From NCBI GenBank assembly GCA_037044905.1, contig JBAOKB010000071.1:496001-560000 (forward strand): a DNA stretch of 64,000 nucleotides, in the 5' to 3' direction. The number at the start of each line of letters is the position of its first letter. Position 1 is the first letter of the stretch. Made by a program: the position numbers and the translations under genes. Under the pieces are notes generated by a model. That model ran no database searches, was not told where the DNA came from, and worked only from the letters and a program-made list of their open reading frames with translations. Shown here one piece after another: positions 33,845 through 44,710 of the stretch. This DNA is from Hortaea werneckii. Lineage: Eukaryota; Ascomycota; Dothideomycetes; Mycosphaerellales; Teratosphaeriaceae.

Positions 33845-34280
33845 GAAAAACCTTCGATTTCCCTTTAACCTGGGGGAGGTTGAAGCTTTCGTTCAAGCGT
33901 TGGCGTTGGCGCTTATGATGCATGGGATTTTCTTTTGAATGGGTGAGGAGGGGGACGTGTTCTATCCGACTTTCCTTTATAGCATTTAGTTATCCGACGA
34001 TACCAGATCTTCTGTTTTCCAAAACCATTCTAATTTTATGCCCTTCCCCCGCCCCCCTCCTGAATCGAGTATTGAGTTCTCCATTTGGCGAGGTAGGATA
34101 TGTTTAGCATGGGCGGAATTTCTTCAACTCTTCGCAGAGGCGAGAGCGAGACGTCTTCTGTCGATAACGCGGCAGAGTGTGAATAGCTTACTGCACCACT
34201 TTCGCAAATAATTCTCGATCCGTTAGAAGCTATGTGTCTCTGCTTATGCACGTGAAGGCCCGATCGCAGCTACTAACCAA
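33683..34280. other. convergent intergenic region
   Basis: Holds the 3' ends of the formin and the WD40 gene, including a long T run at 33818-33844. No gene seen. Confidence 0.55.
33818..33844. repeat. 27-base T homopolymer
   Basis: An uninterrupted run of T just downstream of the formin stop codon, on the coding strand of that gene. It may be a 3'-region microsatellite. Its exact length is likely to be unreliable in any assembly. Confidence 0.7.
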
Positions 34281-35603
34281 TCAATCATCATCGTCCATCA
34301 ACTCCGCCAGTTCCGCTTCCTCCTCTGCAGTCAACATGCCCTCTTTCTCCTTCTCGCTCTTCGTCGGCCCCTCGCCACTCTTCTCCCTCTGCACCTCCTC
34401 AAGAAACGCAGCGATCCCTTTTCTCTCCAAACTCCACTTCCTGACCGTCCCATCAATACTCACCGAAACCACTCCCCTCCCCCCATCTACCAATCCCAAC
34501 CCCGTCACTTCCTCAAAATGCCCCGAATACGTCACTACGACCTCCCCCTCCGATCCCGCAGCATCCCATACCCTAACCTCCTCGTCGCGACACGCAGTCG
34601 CCACCAACCCGGCTTCCTCATGGACAACCACATCGCGCACGAAGTCCGGGTGCGGGAGGCTAGTATCGACTTCCCACCCGCGACTACGCACGAGGTGCTT
34701 AGCCGTCTTATCCGCCGAAGCGGTCCAGAGATCCCCGTCCGAATCGAACCGGAGTTTATACACACTGGTATCGTGGGCGCGGATCGGGGAGTCGAGGGAT
34801 TCCGGGAGTTCGTAAGCGGTGGAGCGGGAAATGTACCAGCGGCGGATTTCTGGGGAAGAGCTGGCTGTGAAGAGGGTGAAGGAGGGTTCTTCTCCTGCTG
34901 TTTCCTCGAGGCTGAGGGGGTCGATGGCTAGGTCTTGCACGGCTTTGACGTGGCCGCCTTTGAGTTTGTGCAGGGGTTGGCCTGTCGTGAGGTCCCAGAC
35001 GATGAGGGTGGCGTCCGCCCCGCCGGAGATGAGGATCGGTTGGCCTTGGAGGGAGGTGGTGAGGAGGCATTTGACGAAGTCAGTGTGGCCTGTCAGTCTT
35101 GTGGTCGCTGAGGTCGTCGTTTCTTGCTTCTGGCCTTGTGAAGTCGGGAGGGGGAGGACATGGATGTTTTTATCCCAGCAGCCGGCATATAGACAGCCGG
35201 TCTGGGAACAAGTGGCGAGGCATGTAAGGGGTGCGGAGGCTGTTTGAGTCGAGGAAATTCTCTTTACTTCTTTCGTCTGGAAAAGTAAAAGAGAAGATCG
35301 TCAGATGGTGCTCCTTAAATCGACCTTGAGGAGATTTTAAATAATCCACTTGGGTAATAGGTCGTTCAAACTGTTTGACTTCTTTGTTTAACGCACATCT
35401 AGATTGATCTTTTTCACGTCCCCCGCCGCCTCGGCGACATATACCGCCCCATTGTTGGCGTGGTCGACGTGGACTGCTAAAAGCTTCGAGGGCAGCTTAA
35501 TCGGATCGCCATGCTTGTTTTTGGCCTTTGCCGCTTTGCGCTCGCTAGTCGCAAGGGCATCAGTCGTTTGGAAGAAATGACCTGCGTCTGCCGATTTGGA
35601 CAT
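34281..35603 (-). CDS. WD40 repeat protein
   Basis: Exons 35397-35603 and 34281-35276 flank a 120-base intron (GTGCGT donor, CCAG acceptor) and give 400 residues. After a short lysine-rich start (SERKAAKAKNKHGDPIKLPS) come WD-type blades ending in Trp-Asp or equivalents. Examples are GCLYAGCWDKNIHV, RLTGHTDFVKCLLTT with ILISGGADATLIVWDLTTG, ATACRDEEVRVWDAAGSEG, and VVSVSIDGTVRKWSLERKG. The tail is acidic and ends LAELMDDDD. It is probably a single seven-blade propeller acting as a scaffold. I cannot assign an orthologue. The start is the only ATG of the first exon. Confidence 0.8.
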
Positions 35604-36374
35604 TGTCTATATGGCCGTAGTCGTGGGATGTACTAGAAAAACAAGTAGCAGGACGTTTGAAAGGGACAACGTTTGAAGACGTGTGGATCGTGCTCAGAAA
35701 GCGAGCGCACGTATGACTAAGCAGCGTGTTGTTTCACTGATCTCAGGAAATTCAGGTTGCTACAATGCAAAGTAAATATCAAGTACAATGTAAAACCAAT
35801 TGCCGATAGGCCTACTATATGTATATCACTCAGTATAAAACTGACGACGGAGCACAAGGAGAAATGAGCGAACGCCCACCGATTCTAAACTTGACTAGGC
35901 TTTGCAGAAAGGTATCACATTTCCAGATAGCCTCTCGGTTACATACAGAAACATATACACGAGATCGTTCAAAAGTCGTCAAAAGTCTCGCCCCATCCCT
36001 ATCCACCGGACAGTACGATAACGAAATTCAAAAAGCGATCGTCCTTTGCCATCTACAATCATTAATCTCCCTCCTCTCCCCCCCAAAACCCCATCTGTGT
36101 GCTGTGCCAGGTGAAAGACAGTTTCCGAAGCCGCGAATCGCGCGTGCTTCATCCTAGTGTATCAGTGCTTGAGCGTTTGCTTCGACAGGGCCGCCCACCC
36201 CAAAATCCCACCCATGATGGAATATGCGGGATCAGGAGAGCCCCCTTCCCAAAGACAAAGTCGTCCTCTCGTTGCCGAATCTCATGACTCCCGTCCACAC
36301 GGAGCAAAGAGTTAGATTTCGAGGGGGTAAAAAAGAAAAAGAGGGGGAAAAAAGGACGAGGACAGGAAAATTCC
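35604..36374. other. intergenic region
   Basis: 770 bases containing the promoter of the WD40 gene and the 3' end of the next minus-strand gene. A plus-strand frame at 35819-36157 has no motif and is rejected. Confidence 0.45.
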
Positions 36375-37500
36375 TCACGCCCTACCAGCACCATCGCCAT
36401 CGCCATCGCCAAAAACCAACTCCACAATCCGCGCCACCGACTCCTTGGAATACCGCTCCCCGGCCCAGACATTCAGATACTCCGTCACCTGATCCGGCCA
36501 CTGGTCGTCGCCAAAGTGGAAATTGATCATGGGCACATTCCGCTCGGTCCCGTCGCCCACCATCTCGGCGAGAGCCAGGGAGGCGTCGTGCGCGAACTGG
36601 GCTTGCTTGGCGAGGAGCGCGTCCGAGTCGTCCTTGGTTGTCGATTCGACTTTGATAGAGGGGGAATGCTGGTCGGGCCCGCAGGAGACGAGGATGACGG
36701 CGTCCGCCTGCGCGAGGAAGGCCTCGTGCGTTTCGGTGAAGCCGACAGTGGGCACGTAGGGGACGTGGCGGATGCGGCGGTGGTGTTTAGAGAGGGCTTT
36801 GCCGAGGACTTCGAAGGGATCGGTAGTAATCTTCGACGGCGGTGGCGCAGCGTTGGGGGTTGGTGGGACGGAAACCTCCTCAGACGGCTTAGTGGGACTG
36901 TTCTCAGCATGGGTGTGGAAGCCGGGTGGTACCATTACGGGTGTGAAGAGCATCAGGATTGCTGATGCGGAGAGATCGCGTAGCTGGGCGATGTTGCGAG
37001 CTGGTGATCGCGAGCGCTTGAGATCGATTTCTGCGGGCATCGTTGAGGGCGTTGGCAACCTGTTATGCTGAACGAAAGGCCTGTTCTCGTTGGTAATGTC
37101 GTCGTCGTGTATATGAAGACGATGTGCGACTTCCTCAGCCCAGTGGGGGATGTAGTTCGGGTCCTTCATTGTAAAGGTCAAAGCGGCGAGTTCGAAGAGG
37201 GTATATGAGCGTTCTGCAAGTCGACTGTCGTAGATGTTGGCACCCAGAAGATAGGCACTTGCTCCGATCTCTGCGCACTCATGGGACTCTGAGTTTCGAG
37301 TCAAGCTGAGCCGATGTTATGCGTCGCAGAATGCGGTAGCACAAGTCTAGGTAAGCTGCTCGTTTGGGACGGCCGGTAGTGGGATCAAGATGTGACCGCG
37401 CGGGTCGACGATGGTCCAGATTAATGCGAGACTGCCCTACACACCAAGCGGCCCTCTTGACGAACCAACGCCACTCAAGCAGACGATGCGGCAAAATCGG
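36375..37500 (-). CDS. unrecognised protein, frame apparently broken once or twice
   Basis: The C-terminal 290 or so residues form one good open frame. It starts within SESHECAEIGASAYLLGANI, continues through FELAALTFTMKDPNYIPHWA and a Pro/Ser/Thr-rich linker, then has ADAVILVSCG and ends DGDGDGAGRA. Just upstream, a different frame reads LLEWRWFVKRAAWCVGQSRI and PKRAAYLDLCYRILRRITSA, which also looks like real protein. The two frames must meet within about 35 bases near 37300, and no GT-AG intron fits there. Further upstream (37490-37590) a Ser/Ala/Thr-rich frame (TLQTQAPAFPTPGTASSLSD) may be the N-terminus, needing another one-base shift. The real start is therefore unresolved. No family recognised. 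Either a gene with sequencing indels or a decaying gene. Confidence 0.5.
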
Positions 37501-38954
37501 ACAATGAAGACGCAGTGCCCGGGGTTGGAAAGGCGGGAGCCTGCGTCTGAAGAGTTGATGAACCTGCTGTAGAAGTAAAGGGATGTCGTCGAGGCCCAGC
37601 TCGCTTAAGAAATAAATGGTGCAAAAGCAGGAAAATGGTTGGTTGTACTGCAGGAAATATGTAGCACAATGGGATTATTGATGCTTGGAGAGGACCAACG
37701 ATCAGGGGAGGGGGGCGGCGCGGATGCAAGCAGGAAAAAGTGGGATGGGCAAAGCAAACTGCTGCATGAAACCGAGCGTGGTCTTGTTACCATATAGGTA
37801 CAGCTCATGCTGTGCTACACGATCGGCGGAGCGTTGTGTTCGACCTGAGGATGATGACAGGACGGAGCTCCTATTAGAGTTTTCATGCGCCTGTATAGAC
37901 GGGGTGGGGGTGGGATTATTGGTGAGGTCCAGAAGGGAAATGGGACGTGTCGAACACGCCCGGCTCGAGCGGGCGGGCGGGCGTTTACCTTTCCCCGGCA
38001 AATAATTCACCTATTCATGCATCGAGACGAAAGCGAAAAGGGATGCCATAGGCTGATGGTAAGAGGTTCCGAACTGCGAGCACCGGGATTGGTCGACGTG
38101 CTGCGGCCAGCTTGAAAGCGGACCATGCGCGGACGAGGGTTGGAAGCTTGACCACCGTATCGACCGCACCGACCGTATAGCAGGGACTCTCGAAGACTCT
38201 GTGCGACCGTGACATGCACGGGCGGACGCGCAGGCAGCGGGCTCCGCCGGCGAGCATGAAGTCGATAGGGCCAGTAGGAAGGCGGGAAGACACCACCTCG
38301 TCACATACTACTGGCCGGACCGGCGAAAACCTGGGTCATCACTCATACATAGTACATACCTAGGTAGTAGGTACCAGCCATACCCTGAACGACTTGGATG
38401 TACATAGTACCACCGACTGGGATCCAGAACGCGGTGTAACGAAACGACGGCTTTGTGCAAAGGAACACACGCGTGGCTGCGTCAGACAGCTTGCTCATGC
38501 AGGTTGGTACCCGAGGCCACGGCTCTGTGACATGCTGCCCTGGCTATACCGGCGCCGCCTCACTCTCCGACGGGAGGGGGCATTATGACACTGGCTTCAC
38601 TCCATTCATGCCTACCTCACCGCGTATGTGGGTGGTGGATAATAGAGATTGGATCGTCAATAATCAATAGGAACAAGCGTCCAGCATTCCACCAGGAAAA
38701 CTTCCGAGTGGCCCTCCACCAGCCACAGCGGAGCGGAAGAGATCCGCATCGGGGACAACGTCAGAAGCTGGATACCACTTCGATTCTAAGCGAGCCAGGC
38801 GAGGCAAGCAACTGTACAACATGTGAAGACTTGGAGGCTGCACGCCGTGTGACTACAACGACAGCTGGCCGCCGGAGGTGTCAACGCTATAGGTCACCAC
38901 ACGCCGGTCCTCCCTACCGAGCGCTTATCCCACTGCCACGATTGTGACACCACC
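37501..38954. other. intergenic region upstream of CRT10
   Basis: The left end may hold the N-terminus of the previous gene (possibly to about 37730). The rest is the CRT10 promoter side, with an ACGCGT hexamer at 38469-38474 and the palindrome at 38357-38366. Frames on both strands between 37600 and 38950 look random. Confidence 0.4.
38357..38366. repeat. palindrome TACCTAGGTA, copy 2 of 3
   Basis: Identical to the copies at 9092 and 45332. Here it sits in a CTAGGTAGTAGGTACC context, about 590 bases upstream of the CRT10 start. Confidence 0.6.
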
Positions 38955-41310
38955 ATGGGTAAACGACCGTTCAGTGAGCTCTCCGTCGTCGCCACTGGCG
39001 TACAGGGCTCTGAAGGCCGCTTCGGGAAGCGACGCCGTGGTGGCGAGCGAGACGACGTGCCACTGATTTCGGGCTGGAGGTGCAATCTGGTATGTGCAAC
39101 ACCGGACCAGGTCCGCGAAGCCGTGTGATGCGATGCAGTCGTGCTGATTTTCCCTCCTTTCCCCTTTTCGCCCCCGCCAGACGGCGCTGTCGCAAGAACA
39201 CAACTTTTACTTTGTTGCTTACGGCAGAGATATATACGTCTATGTGCCACGGTTCCCAACCCAGGCCATCTCGCGGGATCCCGTCCTGATTGTGCCGTCA
39301 CAGCCGACCAGTCCAGGCCTTAGAGGCTACCTGGACCCGCATGAGCCTCATTCGATCAACCACCTCATCGTACAGCATCTGGGCAGGGACGAGGTGATTG
39401 CAACCGTCCGGGACGATGGTGACGTCGAGGCTATCCTCGTGCGCCACATTGTACAAGCTATACGACGTCGAGCGGAGCCCGACAATGCCATTGGTGCAGT
39501 CGCCGATGAGATCAAACCCATTTTTCAAAGTAACGTCGGGATCAGTGCGTGGGGTCTTGCCATACATTCCGAAGCACGCATCATCGCCACCAGCTCGAAC
39601 GCACATGAGGTCAGGGTTTTTAAATTCGGGCTACTGCACGACGTGGCAAATGACGATGAGCTGAGCGATCATGGCGAGGAAGAAGTCTCTGAGTCTGAGA
39701 GCATAGACGCAGCTGGCCACCGGCATGATCGTCGCCAAATGGACGTCACGCAGCGAGTCTTGAACGGCGACGCCAATATCCCGTATATCTCCTTCTGCAA
39801 CACTGGCGATGACCCGGAGGGCCGATGGCTACTCACGACAGACATATCCGGGTATTGTCGAGTAATGGACCTACACGGTCTAAGCGGAGTTGATGTTACG
39901 ACTCAGCAGTTTCGCTTTGGTAGGTCCTGGCCAGGTTCAGTGAGCGGCTTTGACCGTCTTAACGCTGGTTGGGCCATAATGTTCCTTGACCTTCGCTCCT
40001 TTCAACCGGAAAGGGAATTTCAGGCAGCTGTTGGTCTTCCAGAGGACGGGACGCTGCCATCTAGCCGGGACAACAATCATTTGTGGGATCTTAGTGATAC
40101 TGTAGAGACGGTGCCTGAGAACTCACCGGCTTTTGTCATGAATAACCCGCGCAGGCGCAGGTCTCGTGAACAACCAAGAAGTTCACCCCAGGGTCGTACC
40201 TCAGCACAGCGATCGTTGTCAGAAGCCTTACAGCCTGGCGAAAGGACACAGTCATCAGATGGAGATGTAGTAACGCCTGCCCGTGACATCCAAAACGAAG
40301 CAGCACCGAACGCCGCAAGTGACGAGAACATTAATGACAACGATTATGACGACGATGACGACGAAGAGGGCGGTGTTCCGCTCGAAAGCGAAGAAGACGA
40401 AGATGTCGCCATGATAGACACCGGCCTTGATCCCGCCGTAGAAGAAATTGTACTAGACGTACTCGATGATCTGGACGGCACAGCTACCGACTCGCCCGAC
40501 CCTGAAAGCGACGAAGAGCCCTTCTACTCAGACCACCCCATCGCCCTCATCGGCGACGGAGACGACCCAGACGACGAAGGCACCGAAGACAGCATCTCCT
40601 TCAACGCCATGTACGGCGGCAAACGCCTCTTCGGCAACCAACCCTACTTCCTCCACCAAAACAGCTTGTGCGACGGCCTCCCTTGCCCCATCCTGCACGC
40701 CTCCGTCAAAAACGTCTACCTCCTCCAACCCTCCCTACCAACCACGTCCTCCTCCAACCGCCGCACCAGCAGCCACGACGAAGCAACCAACCCCTTCACC
40801 CCACCCATGGTCGGCCTAGCCAACCCCCTCCGCCAATCCATCCAAAACCAATTTGGCTACCTCAACATGTACGACCGCCTCAACATGCACGCCTACATCC
40901 CCACGCTCGGCGTCATCGTGCTCGCCTCCCAAAAAGGCCGCGCCCTCGTCCTCTCCCTCACCAAATTACCCAAGGGCTCTACGACTTCGTACCCGGCGGA
41001 GATGCGGGACCAGCGCCGTAGGACCGTCTACGCTATGCGCGTCGAATGTATCCTCCCGTTTGAGCGCCAGGAGAAGGACGGTGCGAGGCCTTTTGCCCCG
41101 TTGCATGGGATTGCGGCCGCGCCTGTGCAGGATGGGGCGGAGTCGCTTGGTTTTGCGGGGCAGAGGCGGTGGAGGGTTATGTTGATGTATCAGGATCATT
41201 CGGTTTTGAGCTATGAGCTTAGTCGGCAGCGTGGGGCGGGCGATGGCGGTGGTGTTGGAGGAGGTGGTGGGGCTTCGACTACTGTGGATTTTGGACAGCT
41301 GGTCGTGTGA
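38955..41310 (+). CDS. CRT10: CRT10-family protein (putative regulator of ribonucleotide reductase genes)
   Basis: Yeast Crt10 affects transcription of ribonucleotide reductase genes and later work tied it to ubiquitin ligase function. Exon 1 (38955-39089) encodes MGKRPFSELSVVATGVQG and onward. A 91-base intron (GTATGT donor, pyrimidine-rich CCAG acceptor) joins it to exon 2 (39181-41310), giving 754 residues. Propeller-like conserved segments are NFYFVAYGRDIYVYVPRF, GYLDPHEPHSINHLIVQHLG, ISAWGLAIHSEARIIATSSN and GRWLLTTDISGYCRVMDLHG. An acidic disordered stretch is followed by FGYLNMYDRLNMHAYIPTLG and VIVLASQKGRALVLSL. The C-terminus is Gly-rich. Family assignment is from remembered CRT10 domain features and is fairly secure; its role in this fungus is inference. 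Confidence 0.85.
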
Positions 41311-42023
41311 GGTGGGTTTTTTTGGTGATTGGACGAAAATGGATGATGTTCTTTCGCGTCATCTAGCCAGGTAGACCCGTAGTACCCTTGCCCCTTGGGG
41401 TACGTAGCAGCGGCCCGCATGATGTTTCTCCGCTCGTCTGCTTCATTTTGCGAAAACGGGCTATAGATCTTCATGTATACAGCAACCAATTTGGAGGTTC
41501 CTTCACTCGTCTTCTTCATGTCGCGGAGACGGGCTATGGCCATTAGTGTATTATGCCCATCATACCTAAACCGACAAATAGCACCTTCGAAGACAAGAAG
41601 ACAAGAAGCTAATGGAGCTACAGGAGACATCGTCGCGAGGTGATGAGGATGAAGACGGTCAATTAAAGATCTTTCTTAATTTTTCTTAAAAACAAAAAAT
41701 GCACTTAAGAGGAATTGTGCGGTAGTAAGTACAATCGTATCTGTCGTACCTTAAGAGCATTCTATACCAACGTTAGCTTCGTCGCTTGCCAATTGCTCAA
41801 TATCCAAAAACTCGATTACAGAAAGTGCAGTATACCCATTCAAAAATAAAGGATTGATGAAACGCCATGCCTGCTTATCATCCCATCTTTTTAAAAAAAA
41901 GCCCCCCTTTGTAGCAAAGAGATCCCCGACAGAAGAGATTTCATCGGAAACCATGCCTCGCTCTCGAATATTCTAAGAACCCAAAGCCCGGAAGAGAAAA
42001 AGCCCGACCAGCACAAGCGATCT
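41311..42023. other. convergent intergenic region
   Basis: Between the ends of CRT10 and the BTB gene. Minus-strand frames at 41211-41630 and 41751-41954 lack support. The DNA is AT-richer than the flanking genes, as expected for 3' regions. Confidence 0.5.
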
Positions 42024-42907
42024 TCAGGAATCGTCATCCTCCCGCGGCTCCTGCTTGATATACTGCGTCTCACCGTCCTGGCCATCCTCCGGCATCTCCC
42101 CATTGTGGTATCCATTCACCATCGTCCTCTCCACATCCTCCTCTTCCTCTTCCTCACTCTTCACCACCCCGCCCTCAAAAAGCGGCACCACGCTCTCCTC
42201 CCGCGCATCCGGCACCCTCTCCGCCTCAAACGGCCACTTCTGCACACACAGGATGATATCCACGGCCAACTGTCCATTCCTTCTTAAAGCCTTCTCCCAA
42301 TGCTCCGGCATCTTCTCCCCCTCAGGCGGCGACAAAACCAACATCCGCGCCACGCAGGAGACTAGTAGTTGTCGCAGCGCGGAATCCGGCGTGCTGTTCG
42401 CGTAGACATATTGCACTCTCCTCAGCGAAGGCCAGGAAGAAGTCTCGTGGTAATACTCCCTAATCGTCTCGAGAACATTCAGCGTCAGGCGCGGGATCGA
42501 CCACTTCTCGCCCATGAGGTACAGGTCGATGAGGGTGGTGAGGTCTTTCTCTTCGCGGGGGGGCGGGACATGGTCGCTGTAGAGCCAGCCGACGAAGTGG
42601 CGGAAGGGCACGTCGTCGTCGTCCGGTAAGCCGAAGGTCTGGTTTTGGCGGTTCCCCTTGTTGGTTGGCGTGTTGGTCCAGAAGACGTTGCGGAAGTAGG
42701 GGGAGCGGTGGCAGAGGAGTTTTTCGTGCAGGGCCCAGTGCGTGTTTTCGGGTCCCACGTAGATGTCGACTATGTCGTGCGAGAGGAGTCTGGATTGGGT
42801 GAATTGGGGGTTAGGGGTTGTTTTCTTTGGGATGTGAGGGGGTTGGATTAGGGATGGGTTGCATACTCATTGAGTGGTTTCTCTTTTGGTTCGCCTGGCT
42901 TTGCCAT
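42024..42907 (-). CDS. BTB/POZ domain protein
   Basis: Two exons, 42867-42907 and 42024-42789, flank a 77-base intron (GTATGC donor, ATCCAG acceptor). The join gives MAKPGEPKEKPLNELLSHDI with phase preserved and a product of 268 residues. The BTB fold spans about residues 15-115: DIVDIYVGPENTHWALHEKL, LCHRSPYFRNVFW, DDVPFRHFVGWLYSDHV, LIDLYLMGEKWSIPRL. The C-terminal third is acidic with KSEEEEEEDVE and ends EPREDDDS. Fungal proteins of this type are common and mostly uncharacterised. BTB folds mediate dimerisation or cullin-3 binding, but no second domain shows which applies. Confidence 0.85.
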
Positions 42908-44113
42908 GATGATGTTGGTAGTAGTTGGTGATTGAAGCGGTACGGTAGTAAAGCTCGAAAGCTTCAATGGTCGCCAGTAGGAATTGGATGCGTATCGGGG
43001 CGGGTCTCTACCAAAGTTGATACGGCGCTTCCAATAGTCCGGTGTGGAAAGTGGCTGATTATCAGTCTGTATATACTAATACAGGACGAGGAGGCTGGTA
43101 AAGCTAGAGTCTCTACATTGAGAGTGGCTGAAACCTGTCGACGCGCTCCAACGTCATAATGCGCGAATCCCGGGGGGACGTGTCGACGTTTCTCCCGTCG
43201 TTACGCTAAACCGACGCAAAGTTGAAGCCGGCCAGAGCAATACAGGAAGAAGCTTTCCCCACGTGAGGGTGAGCCAAGATATACTAGTTACAGTATCGAA
43301 AGTAGGTAGATGGATTGAGACAGAAGACCCCTTGATCATATTGTATACGGTTGATTTGCTCATGCAATAGACATGGCCCCCGAATGACCGACCTGGCGGT
43401 TCGCTAACTTTGCGATCAACCACCATCCTCATCCCGTCTCGATACCACATTGACAAAGACTCTTCTAATATAAGATGGATAAGACAACAGCGTCTCATAA
43501 ACGGCGTCTACGTTCAATAGATTGTCTAAGTGTCTTTCTCTCAACCTCCTATAGATCATTGACTCTGCATCCACAAATCCGTCGTCGGTGAAGTCACATC
43601 GATGGGACTACTCCGCTGCCATGCTCCCTCTGAAACAACCCCTTCTCTTACTGCTTTCCAGTAGCGACGAAGCCATCGCTCGGCGCCCTTCTGATCAAAC
43701 CAAGCTTAATCGGCCCTTGCTCGCTGGGCTACACATACCACTTGTCACGACTGCTGCGAGCGCATAGCTCGCCGTGCATAGCTCCCAAGCCGATCCGTCA
43801 AACGCTTTCGCACTGACTGCCTTTGCGGAAGGGGGCGAATCTCATACCGAGCCGCGGCCCTCTTCGCTGCAAGATGAATGTCTTGTATGACGTCGAGACC
43901 TTTGCGATATGCCATAGAACTGTGTGTTCCTCGCGAGGATCTCGATGAGAAATGCACAGGACAAGCATCGCACGTCGTAGTAAGCAGCTCTCTTTCCTGA
44001 TCTCGACCTGTCGTCGAAGATAGACTGGTGAGATGCGGATGTTTCGTTTGGGGGAGTAGATCACCCACATTAGCATCTACTGTGTCCCACATCTTCCCCT
44101 CGTGGATAATCTC
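42908..44113. other. intergenic region
   Basis: 1.2 kb holding the BTB gene promoter and the 3' end of the release-factor-like gene. Minus-strand frames at 43154-43498 and 43745-44092 are unconvincing in composition and lack motifs. Confidence 0.45.
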
Positions 44114-44710
44114 TCACGTCTTCCCGTCATTCTCGCCATCATGCTTCTTCTCCGGCACGGAATTCCGCGTTTCACCATCATTCCTTTCCTCTTCTGCACT
44201 CATCTCAGGTCCACAAGAACCATCGAAATCCTCATCCGGCATAGCATGCTGACTCCCGACCTTCTCCTCCTCCAACTTCCGATACTTCCTGCGCGACTTC
44301 TTCGCCGCACTCGCCTTCTTCGACTTGGCGCGATCCGCCTTAATCGCACTCCGACTCCGATCCCCTTTCTCCAACTGATCCAACTTCTCCGCGAGGATAT
44401 TCCGCGCGAATTTGCGATTCTGCTCGCGACTGCGCGTCTCCTGGCTCTTGACCACGATGCCCGTGGGGAGATGGCGTAGTTGGACGGCACAGGAGGTCTT
44501 GTTGATCTTTTGCCCTCCCGGACCTGTGCCTTTGAGGAATTTCTCTTCGATCTCGGTGTCGGGGATCTTGGGGCGTGGGGGCAGTGCTTTTTCGTATGGG
44601 CGGGTGGTGCCGGTGAAGGTGCGGCGTGGGCTGCCGATCGCTTTCAGGAGGCTAGTGGTGGGAGGCCGTGCCGCGTTGGCTGCTGGGGTGCGGAGGAGAC
44701 ATGGAAGCAT
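44114..44710 (-). CDS. RSO55: mitochondrial GGQ release-factor-like protein (MTRFR/Rso55 type)
   Basis: Member of the stop-codon-independent peptidyl-tRNA hydrolase group that rescues stalled mitochondrial ribosomes. Intronless, 198 residues from the ATG at 44710; the open frame extends further only through non-ATG codons. The N-terminus (MLPCLLRTPAANAARPPTTS) has Arg, Ala and Ser without acidic residues, like a mitochondrial presequence. The catalytic GGQ lies in GTGPGGQKINKTSCAV, followed by LRHLPTGIVVKSQETRSREQ and NRKFARNILAEKLDQLEKGD. A Lys/Arg-rich segment (KADRAKSKKASAAKKSRRKY) is typical for ribosome contact. There is no codon-recognition domain, which separates it from true RF1. The acidic tail after it is not usual and may be lineage-specific. 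Confidence 0.88.
   Translation of the reverse strand: MLPCLLRTPAANAARPPTTSLLKAIGSPRRTFTGTTRPYEKALPPRPKIPDTEIEEKFLKGTGPGGQKINKTSCAVQLRHLPTGIVVKSQETRSREQNRKFARNILAEKLDQLEKGDRSRSAIKADRAKSKKASAAKKSRRKYRKLEEEKVGSQHAMPDEDFDGSCGPEMSAEEERNDGETRNSVPEKKHDGENDGKT

Noticed and set aside
34518..34931. Plus-strand frame antisense to the WD40 gene
   Set aside because: Shadow of a well supported gene with recognisable WD repeats on the other strand.
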